Of a DNA stretch of 8,670 nt, positions 1-5,194 are shown in pieces. The position numbers were made by a program, and so were the translations under genes. The number at the start of each line of letters is the position of its first letter. Position 1 is the stretch's first letter. Under the pieces are notes generated by a model. The model made no database searches and was not told the origin of the DNA. It saw only the letters and a program-made list of their open reading frames with translations. The stretch covers positions 1 to 8,670 of the forward strand of contig JBGTKH010000568.1 in the NCBI GenBank assembly GCA_041744735.1, in the 5' to 3' direction. The DNA is from JBGTKH01 sp041744735. GTDB taxonomy: Bacteria > Planctomycetota > Planctomycetia > Pirellulales > Pirellulaceae.

Positions 1-1
1 C

Positions 2-460
2 GTTAGCATCTCGGTCGGTGGTCGCCGCGGGTGGGACCAACACAGCAACTTGCGCGCGGGTCTGAAGCACAACGCCGAAGTGATCGATCAGCCGATCGCT
101 GCGCTACTGAGCGATCTGAAGCAGCGCGGATTGCTGAAATCGACGTTGGTGCTGTGGGGTGGCGAGTTCGGTCGCACGCCGACGGCCGAGAATGCGGAAC
201 AAGCAGACGGTCGCAACCATTTCCCGCGCGGCTATACGATGTGGCTGGCCGGCGGCGGCGTGAAGCGCGGCATCACCTACGGCAAGACCGACGAGTTGGG
301 CGCGACCATCGTGGAAAACAAAGTTCACATCCACGACCTGCACGCCACTCTGTTGTGGCTGATGGGGCTGGACCATCGCAAGCTCACGTATCGTTACGGC
401 GGACGCGATCAAACGATCGCCGATATTCATGGGAAGGTGGTCGAGGGAATTTTCGCGTGA
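2..460 (+). CDS. DUF1501 family protein, C-terminal part (cut by window edge)
   Basis: This is the last 152 residues of a protein whose start lies outside the window. DUF1501 proteins belong to the alkaline-phosphatase/sulfatase-like fold; planctomycetes carry many, usually Tat-exported, and the substrate is generally unknown. Visible family motifs are GWDQHSNL near residue 10, the hallmark EFGRTP (residues 55-60) inside VLWGGEFGRTP, DGRNHFP, a glycine run AGGGV, and HDLHATLLWLMGLDH near the end. The tail LTYRYGGRDQTIADIHG is typical of DUF1501 proteins that partner DUF1549/DUF1553 cytochrome-type proteins, so such a partner may lie upstream outside the window (inference). The stop is TGA at 458-460. 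A longer overlapping frame starting at GTG 31 is a shadow here and becomes real only further downstream. Confidence 0.93.
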   Translation, partial: VSISVGGRRGWDQHSNLRAGLKHNAEVIDQPIAALLSDLKQRGLLKSTLVLWGGEFGRTPTAENAEQADGRNHFPRGYTMWLAGGGVKRGITYGKTDELGATIVENKVHIHDLHATLLWLMGLDHRKLTYRYGGRDQTIADIHGKVVEGIFA

Positions 461-461
461 A

Positions 462-617
462 CAAAATCCGAAATTCGAATCTCGAAATCCGAAACAACTT
501 CAAAATGAAAATGACCAAAAGCAGAGTGCGAAATTCAGAATGCGGTATGCGGAATCAACTTCGCATTTCGAACATTGGGAATTTGGCATTCGAATTTGTT
601 TCGGATTTCGGATTTCG
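462..617. repeat. AT-rich planctomycete intergenic repeat with inverted arms
   Basis: A stretch made of variants of ATCCGAAAT/ATTTCGGAT and ATTCGAAT units, sharply more AT-rich than its flanks. The arms are inverted: CGAAATCCGAAACAA at 483-497 is perfectly complementary to TTGTTTCGGATTTCG at 596-610, and ATTCGAAT occurs in both arms. The centre carries GCGAAATTC and GCATTTCGAA variants. Repeats of this kind are widespread between planctomycete genes and give translations such as 'RNSEFRNSEF' and 'SDFGFRIS'. Here the right arm appears to run into the start of the following gene. Whether the repeat has a function is unknown. Confidence 0.8.
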
Positions 618-1542
618 GATTTCGTGCTTTCTCTTCCTTCTTTCGTCTTCGTCCTTTGTTCACGCTGGTCATTCCCGCAGCGGTTACCTGGACGCCAGTC
701 AGTCGGCCGACGGCCGGTATGTTGTCACGGCGTCGCGTATGGATGTGCTCAATACCAAGGGCCAGCGGACCGATCATCGCTGGACCTTCACTTGGCACGA
801 TCGTCAGTCGGGCGAGTCGCTGCAAGGTGAACTGCTGGGGCTGCGAACGGGCACCGACGACGTCTTCGATCCGGTCAATGCGCACATTTTTGTTGCCCCG
901 ACCGGCGACACGTTCGCTGTATGGGTGCCTCAAGCGATGGCTCGGTCGTCCGCGAAAAAGCCCGCGGATGAAGATCGAGGCAGCCCAGCGTTTCGCACCT
1001 TTGCCGGCTTCGCGCATCGCTTAACGATCTACAAGAAGACAGGCGAAGTGCTGAAGCAGTTCGACGTGAAGGATTTTCTACAAGACGCCGATTGGCAGTG
1101 GCTGTACTTCTACGGCTGCCAAGTTTATTGGCTGACCGAATACGAGGGCTTCGACACGCGAAGTACGCCGCGGTCCGGTTACGCCCTGTATCGCATCAGC
1201 CCGGACTATACGGTTCTGGAGTTTCAAATCGGCGCTAACGCCGAAGCGACTCATCATGCCAAACAGCGTGGCATCACACCGCCCGAGCCGCGCACCGTGC
1301 TGGTCCGTCTGACGGACGGTCAAATCGTCACGGACAAACCGCTCGCCGATTCAAACAACGTCCCCGTCCGCCCATTCATCGGCGAGTTGGCCAACAAGGA
1401 ACGTCCACAACACGGCTACGAACCCAGCCTCGATCCCGTCCGAGTCGCGGGGCGGTTCATCGATCGCGATAAAGACGAAAAGCCGGTCCGCGCGGGACAA
1501 TCCAGCCCGTCAGTCAAATTCGAAACTCGCGACACCCAATGA
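547..1542 (+). CDS. secreted protein of unknown function, repeat-derived leader
   Basis: A protein of about 331 residues that I do not recognise. The mature part begins near GHSRSGYLDASQSADGRYVV and is rich in beta-type segments (WTFTWHDRQSG, HRLTIYKKTGEVLKQF, YALYRISPDYTVLEF, PRTVLVRLTDGQIV), reminiscent of a beta-propeller or repeated beta-sandwich, but I see no catalytic motif. The N-terminus FRISCFLFLLSSSSFVHA reads as a signal peptide with cleavage after VHA, and it is encoded largely by the right arm of the intergenic repeat. The start is uncertain. In-frame ATGs lie at 505, 511 and 547 and a TTG at 583, none with a good Shine-Dalgarno; I chose 547 because it gives the most reasonable leader length. 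The reading frame stays open upstream to 31, but that part overlaps the DUF1501 gene in another frame and is not real. The stop lies 14 nt before the next gene, suggesting co-transcription. Confidence 0.75.
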   Translation: MRNQLRISNIGNLAFEFVSDFGFRISCFLFLLSSSSFVHAGHSRSGYLDASQSADGRYVVTASRMDVLNTKGQRTDHRWTFTWHDRQSGESLQGELLGLRTGTDDVFDPVNAHIFVAPTGDTFAVWVPQAMARSSAKKPADEDRGSPAFRTFAGFAHRLTIYKKTGEVLKQFDVKDFLQDADWQWLYFYGCQVYWLTEYEGFDTRSTPRSGYALYRISPDYTVLEFQIGANAEATHHAKQRGITPPEPRTVLVRLTDGQIVTDKPLADSNNVPVRPFIGELANKERPQHGYEPSLDPVRVAGRFIDRDKDEKPVRAGQSSPSVKFETRDTQ

Positions 1543-1556
1543 AATAGGAATCCATC

Positions 1557-3062
1557 ATGCTTCGCATTCTCACGGATATTTCGGCACGTTTCTGCGACGG
1601 ACTGAATCGGCGAGATTTCTTGCGCGTGGGTGCGTTGGGACTCGGAGCATTGACGCTCGCGGATTTGCTGCGATCGTCGGCAGTCGCGGGTAGCCGGAAT
1701 TCGTACGTCAAAGACAAGGCGGTCGTGCTACTGTTTCTGGCGGGTGGTCCGAGTCAGTTGGAAACGTTCGATCCTAAGCCGGATGGCCCTGGAACCTCGA
1801 CCAGCGTTGCCGGCCACATCGCGACCAAGTTGCCGGGTGTGAGGTTCGCCTCGTACTTTCCAAAGCTGGCGGAGTTGGCGGATCGACTGACCATCGTGCG
1901 GTCTTTTCAAACCAATCATGCCGAACACAACGGGGCTCACAAGCAGATTTTAACCGCCGATTTGACCGTGCAGGACGGCAAGCCGATCAAGGAGCCGGGA
2001 TTGGGTGCCGTGTATGCTCGCGTGGCCGGACCGGTTTCGCGATCCGGCATGCCAACTCACGCGATGATTCCGCCGACGACCCGGCATCTAGACGTGAAGG
2101 CTGGATTCGCCGGAGCGTACGAATCGGTGGTCGAAGGCGTGCAGCCGGCTTGGCTTGGACCGGCCTACACGCCGTTTGAAACCAAGGTCGAGATGGCCGA
2201 AGGAAAACCGCAGAGCAAGAAACAAGGTAAGAAAGGGGACGAGGAAGAAATCAATCCGTTGCTGGACGATCTGCAGCCACGGCTGCCCGACTTGCAGATC
2301 GACAGCCGCTTGGACCTATTGCGGCAACTCGATCGGCTCGACCGCGGCATGGATGCCAGTGGCGTTATGGAGGGCGTGGATCAATTCACCCAGCAGGCGC
2401 TTGAACTGCTGCGCGGCAGCACGATCCGCGAGGCGTTGGACTTGTCGCGCGAAAACCCGCATACGCTGGCGGCGTACGATACGGAACACTTTCGCAACTA
2501 CCATTGCAACGACGATTCGAAATTCGAACGCGACGGGCCGTCGATCGGCATTTCGCTGGGGCGGCAATTGTTGCTGGCCCGCCGACTGTGCGAAGCGGGC
2601 TGCGGTTTTGTGACGCTCATCCATGCGAACTGGGACTTTCACGCCCGCAAAGGCATCCCGAACATGCCGGAAGGCATGAGCGTTCTGGCGCCGCCGCTGG
2701 ATCATGCCGTCGCGGCGTTTCTGCGCGACATCGAGCAGCGCGGGCTAAGCGACAAGATACTGCTCGTCATCACCGGCGAATTCGGACGCACGCCAAGTCT
2801 GGACGAGAACCTGGGACGCCATCATTGGCCGGGCATCTGCCCGCTGGTGTTGGCCGGTGGCGGATTAAATCACGGACAAGTCGTCGGTCAATCCGATCGC
2901 CGCGGCGGCCAACCGGCCGGTGATCCGCTCACCATCGACGACTTTCACGCCACGATCATGCACGCCATGTTCGACGTCGGTAAAATGCGGCTCGATGCCT
3001 CTCTGCCGCAGAAAGTGCAGCAGCGAGCACAACAGGGCCGGCGGATCGAAACGTTATTTTAG
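1557..3062 (+). CDS. DUF1501 family protein, Tat-exported
   Basis: A complete 501-residue DUF1501 protein, a normal length for the family. Export is predicted by the twin-arginine signal NRRDFLRVGALGLGALTL with arginines at residues 18-19, followed by a hydrophobic stretch and SAVAG. Family motifs in order are LAGGPSQLETFDPK (residues 61-74, the presumed metal/active-site loop of this phosphatase-like fold), LIHANWDFHA, the hallmark TGEFGRTP (EFGRTP at 408-413), GRHHWP (420-425), AGGG (433-436) and DDFHATI (461-467). A Lys/Glu-rich insert near residues 215-232 is probably a surface loop. The start is supported by AGGAA at 1546-1550, six bases before ATG, and by the family-typical beginning MLRIL...CDGLNRRDFLRVG. 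It lies 14 nt after the secreted-protein gene and 78 nt before the DUF1080 gene, consistent with one operon. The enzymatic activity is not known. Confidence 0.95.
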   Translation: MLRILTDISARFCDGLNRRDFLRVGALGLGALTLADLLRSSAVAGSRNSYVKDKAVVLLFLAGGPSQLETFDPKPDGPGTSTSVAGHIATKLPGVRFASYFPKLAELADRLTIVRSFQTNHAEHNGAHKQILTADLTVQDGKPIKEPGLGAVYARVAGPVSRSGMPTHAMIPPTTRHLDVKAGFAGAYESVVEGVQPAWLGPAYTPFETKVEMAEGKPQSKKQGKKGDEEEINPLLDDLQPRLPDLQIDSRLDLLRQLDRLDRGMDASGVMEGVDQFTQQALELLRGSTIREALDLSRENPHTLAAYDTEHFRNYHCNDDSKFERDGPSIGISLGRQLLLARRLCEAGCGFVTLIHANWDFHARKGIPNMPEGMSVLAPPLDHAVAAFLRDIEQRGLSDKILLVITGEFGRTPSLDENLGRHHWPGICPLVLAGGGLNHGQVVGQSDRRGGQPAGDPLTIDDFHATIMHAMFDVGKMRLDASLPQKVQQRAQQGRRIETLF

Positions 3063-3090
3063 CGTCAAGTTTCGGGCCGGATACCGCAAA

Positions 3091-3105
3091 CGATTCAATG
3101 AATCG
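3091..3105. other. 15-nt perfect palindrome in intergenic gap
   Basis: CGATTCAATGAATCG is a perfect inverted repeat (7-bp arms around one base) in the 78-nt gap between the DUF1501 and DUF1080 genes. No T-run follows, so it does not look like an intrinsic terminator. It could be an operator, an mRNA processing or stability hairpin, or chance. Confidence 0.35.
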
Positions 3106-3127
3106 CAAGTTCACCGAGTATTGCCTT

Positions 3128-3131
3128 GGAG
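3128..3131 (+). promoter_or_regulatory. Shine-Dalgarno GGAG for the DUF1080 gene
   Basis: GGAG ends nine bases before ATG 3141. It decides the start against the in-frame TTG at 3126, which would place the Shine-Dalgarno inside the coding region and add five residues (METDQ) ahead of a normal signal peptide. Confidence 0.6.
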
Positions 3132-3140
3132 ACTGACCAA

Positions 3141-4199
3141 ATGAACAACCACAACAGCATGCACCTTCGCTCTCTGATCCTCGCCACGGCGTTTTTCTTT
3201 GCGGCCGGTTCACTGCTTGCTCAAGTCAAACAGAATGGCGTTTGGACCGACCCGCGAGACGAGACTATCCCGGCCGTATTCCATGTGCAGGGAGAATACG
3301 AGGGCGAAATTGACGGCGGCGGAAAGCTCGGCGCGCAGGTGATCGCGCTCGACGAAGTAGGCTCGGTCCAAGCCGTTGTTTATCCCGGCGGACTACCCGG
3401 CGCCGGTTGGGATGAGAAGAACAAGGTTCTGCTCGACGGCAAACTGGCCGATGGCAAGATCGAGTTGCACGTGGCCGAAGGCCAGCGCAAATACATGGAT
3501 GGGAATCCAGAGCGATTCAGTGCCACGCAGCAATTTCCTCCCGAAGGGCACAAGCCGTGGACCGCAGCGATCAATAGCGATGTCTTGTCTGGCAAGACCG
3601 ACGACGGCAAAGCGTTCGTCATGAAGAAGACGCAGCGCAAGAGCCCGACGCTCGGCGCGAAACCGCCGACTGGTGCCGTGGTGCTGTTCGACGGCACGAG
3701 TCTGGAACATTGGGACGGCGGACGGCTGGACGAGGCAGCGGGCGTGCTGCACACCGACGCGAAGGACGTGAAATCCAAGGACAAATTCCAGGCTTACACC
3801 GTCCATCTGGAATTCCGCACTCCCTTCCGTCCCAAAGGGCGAGGGCAAGGCCGCGGCAACAGCGGCTTCTACCAAACCAACGGGCAAGAGGTGCAGGTGC
3901 TCGATTCGTTCGGACTGGAAGGATTGAAGAACGAGTGCGGCGGGCTGTACGGCCGGGCCGATTCGCGCATCAACATGTGTTTGCCGCCACTTGCCTGGCA
4001 GACGTTCGACGTGGAACTCGTTCCCAGCACCGACGACCCAAAGACCGCCACTCTCACAGTGCGTCACAACGGCGTCGTGATTCACGACAAGCTTCCGTCG
4101 AAACTCGGCACCGGCGGCTTTACCTTGCAGGGACACGGCAACCTGCTGCAATACCGCAACATTTGGCTGGTTGAGCAGAAACTGCATGAAGTCAAATGA
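3141..4199 (+). CDS. secreted DUF1080 (3-keto-disaccharide hydrolase-like) protein
   Basis: A 352-residue protein with a Sec-type signal peptide (HLRSLILATAFFFAAGSLLAQ, cleavage near residue 28). Residues ~30-175 form a beta-rich N-terminal module with the phrase VVYPGGLPGAGWD, often found ahead of DUF1080 in planctomycetes. Residues ~178-352 are the DUF1080 domain, a concanavalin/LamG-like beta-sandwich. It shows AVVLFDGTSLEHW (LFDG at 182-185), GNSGFYQ, EVQVLDSFG, GLYGR, WQTFDVEL and HNGVVIHDK, and closes with GTGGFTLQGHGNLLQYRNIW. Some family members hydrolyse 3-keto-disaccharides, an extracytoplasmic step in sugar catabolism; the substrate here is not determinable. The gene overlaps the next one by 14 nt, implying translational coupling. 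The start is ATG 3141 because of the preceding GGAG and the signal peptide. Confidence 0.93.
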   Translation: MNNHNSMHLRSLILATAFFFAAGSLLAQVKQNGVWTDPRDETIPAVFHVQGEYEGEIDGGGKLGAQVIALDEVGSVQAVVYPGGLPGAGWDEKNKVLLDGKLADGKIELHVAEGQRKYMDGNPERFSATQQFPPEGHKPWTAAINSDVLSGKTDDGKAFVMKKTQRKSPTLGAKPPTGAVVLFDGTSLEHWDGGRLDEAAGVLHTDAKDVKSKDKFQAYTVHLEFRTPFRPKGRGQGRGNSGFYQTNGQEVQVLDSFGLEGLKNECGGLYGRADSRINMCLPPLAWQTFDVELVPSTDDPKTATLTVRHNGVVIHDKLPSKLGTGGFTLQGHGNLLQYRNIWLVEQKLHEVK

Positions 4200-4602
4200 T
4201 CGTTGCTGTATCGCGGTGCTCTCAACCGCCGTCGTGTTGTCAACCTTTGCCGGCAATCGTTGTCGCGCTGAGGTTCCCAAGCTTGGCAATGCACCACAGC
4301 CGCTGACGCCCGCCGAGAGTGCGGCGCGGATGCGGCTTCCAGACGGTTTTGAAATCGAGATACTGGCCAGCGAACCGCTGTTGGCTGATCCTTCGTGCGT
4401 GGCGTTCGACGAGCGGGGGCGAGTCTTCGTGAGCGAACTGCACGGCTACAACCTCGAAGGTCAGCTGGATGGTCGCTTTCTGACCGTCCCAATTCACGAT
4501 GGGTTTCTTCGTGAATTCGACCGAGTCGTCACCTGCGTCGGCCACAGCACCGAGGCACAACACGAAAACTGCAAGCGTTATCATTTTCATGGTGATTACT
4601 GA
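4186..4602 (+). pseudogene. PVC-type membrane-bound dehydrogenase, truncated N-terminal remnant
   Basis: The first ~95 residues match the N-terminus of planctomycete PVC-type membrane-bound dehydrogenases: a signal peptide (CCIAVLSTAVVLSTFAG...RCRA), TPAESAARMRLPDGFEIEILASEPLLADP, then CVAFDERGRVFVSELHGYNLEGQLD. Intact family members are often around 1000 residues and continue into a beta-propeller, HEAT-like repeats and a cytochrome c domain. Here the resemblance stops at about residue 95 (position ~4470). The remaining 43 codons to TGA 4600-4602 are antisense to another gene's start and do not look like the family. The start at ATG 4186 overlaps the DUF1080 stop by 14 nt, as in an intact operon. 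The product is almost certainly non-functional. The operon position suggests the intact gene once worked with the DUF1080 protein in extracytoplasmic sugar oxidation (inference). Confidence 0.85.
4471..4590 (-). pseudogene. 5' head of a lost exported-protein gene
   Basis: Read from ATG at 4590 on the - strand, the first 40 codons give a clear Sec signal peptide, MKMITLAVFVLCLGAVADA, followed by GDDSVEFTKKPIVNWDGQKAT. The phrase after cleavage resembles the start of planctomycete secreted proteins that open with a FlgD/Ig-like beta domain ('VEFTKKP...V..DG.K.TI.F'), but that assignment is from memory of the pattern and is tentative. Beyond ~4471 the frame stays open only because it runs antisense through the dehydrogenase remnant, so the rest of the gene is missing. 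No clear Shine-Dalgarno precedes the ATG. A sigma-54-like promoter lies further upstream, beyond the inverted-repeat element. Confidence 0.55.
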
Positions 4603-4636
4603 TCGTTGTTGAATCGCCTGGGTTGACGTTTCGTCG

Positions 4637-4687
4637 AGCTGTGTGTCACAACATTCTGGACTTTTCTGCGCGAGTTCTTACCATTTT
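4637..4687 (+). repeat. left inverted repeat of the 4620-5084 element
   Basis: Reading inward from AGCT at 4637, this 51-bp arm aligns without gaps to the reverse complement of 5022-5072 with 41 identities by hand count. The best-conserved cores are ACATTCTG (4651-4658) and TGCGCGA (4667-4673). Confidence 0.7.
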
Positions 4688-5021
4688 GGGCGATGCCTAT
4701 CCCGGCTTGGGAGATCAGAGCCGTGGTTTCCCCGCGAGACCGGTGTTCTGACGCCGTCTTTCACCTCGCCGCTGCCAAGGGCGCGCGGTGCTGCCACGAC
4801 CAATCCGGATCCTTGCCACAGCGAATCTCAATTGCGGCTCACGTTTATCGGCTCACAGGCGCTACAGGTCCACTTCCAATTGGCCCGCGTGCCGCGGACC
4901 AGATTCCGGAGACGGTGATCGTAATGACGTTGCGTGCGAGTTGCGGTGTCCATAACTTGATCATGACCATCCCCACCGGCCGGCCAACCGGGCTGATGGC
5001 AATCGTCGGCTCGGTTCAGCT

Positions 5022-5072
5022 AGAATGGCGAGAAGTCGCGCACAAAAGTACAGAATGTCGTGAGAAATAGCT
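5022..5072 (-). repeat. right inverted repeat of the 4620-5084 element
   Basis: The reverse complement begins AGCTATTTCTCACGACATTC and matches the left arm at 41 of 51 positions. A TAGAAT hexamer (5021-5026, a possible + strand -10 box) sits at its inner end. Confidence 0.7.
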
Positions 5073-5123
5073 GGGCAGTCACCCATGGGGTTCCCCTCTT
5101 CGCTTGACACATTTTGGCAGAAG

Positions 5124-5142
5124 ACCCTTGTTTTTCAGGGGT
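5124..5142. terminator. small hairpin downstream of the J-domain gene, possible terminator
   Basis: ACCCTTG and CAGGGGT pair over 7 bp (one G-T wobble) around a TTTTT loop, 53 bp past the - strand stop at 5195. No T-run follows on either strand, so it is a weak terminator candidate and may only be a 3'-end stabilising structure. Confidence 0.3.
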
Positions 5143-5147
5143 AATGC

Positions 5148-5162
5148 GCAAATTGCATGCCA
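5148..5162 (-). promoter_or_regulatory. sigma-54-type -24/-12 promoter candidate
   Basis: On the - strand the sequence TGGCATGCAATTTGC fits the sigma-54 consensus TGGCAC-N5-TTGC with one mismatch, and the invariant GG and GC are separated by exactly 10 bases. The predicted transcript would start near 5136 and run leftward, away from the J-domain gene, through the inverted-repeat element toward the truncated exported-protein head at 4590. No enhancer site for an activator was identified. A single match of this quality can occur by chance. Confidence 0.4.
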
Positions 5163-5194
5163 AAACGGGGGGAAGCCATCTGGGAAATGCGGGC

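Larger units (their letters stand above)
4620..5084. mobile_element. MITE-like element or internally deleted IS bounded by inverted repeats
   Basis: About 465 bp flanked by long imperfect inverted repeats (4637-4687 and 5022-5072). Weaker similarity continues outward to GGGTTGAC (4620-4627) and GGGTGAC (complement of 5078-5084), which I take as the outer ends. The interior encodes no recognisable transposase on either strand. The only sizeable open frame is a 125-codon + strand ORF (4693-5070) with no motif I know. I see no target-site duplication next to either proposed end, so the exact borders are uncertain or the element is old. The family cannot be named from sequence alone. The element fills most of the 592-bp gene-free gap between the dehydrogenase remnant and the J-domain gene. 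Confidence 0.6.

Noticed and set aside
31..504. N-terminal third of a long + strand frame upstream of the secreted-protein gene
   Set aside because: It is out of frame over a clear DUF1501 coding region and then repeat sequence; its translation is Arg/Ser-rich with no domain, so the real start lies in or after the repeat.
3393..4289. 298-codon - strand frame opposite the DUF1080 gene
   Set aside because: Antisense shadow of a well-supported gene; no motif, no ribosome site.
5104..5132. TTGACA at 5104-5109 as a + strand -35 box
   Set aside because: No -10-like hexamer at 16-18 bp spacing and no gene downstream on that strand.
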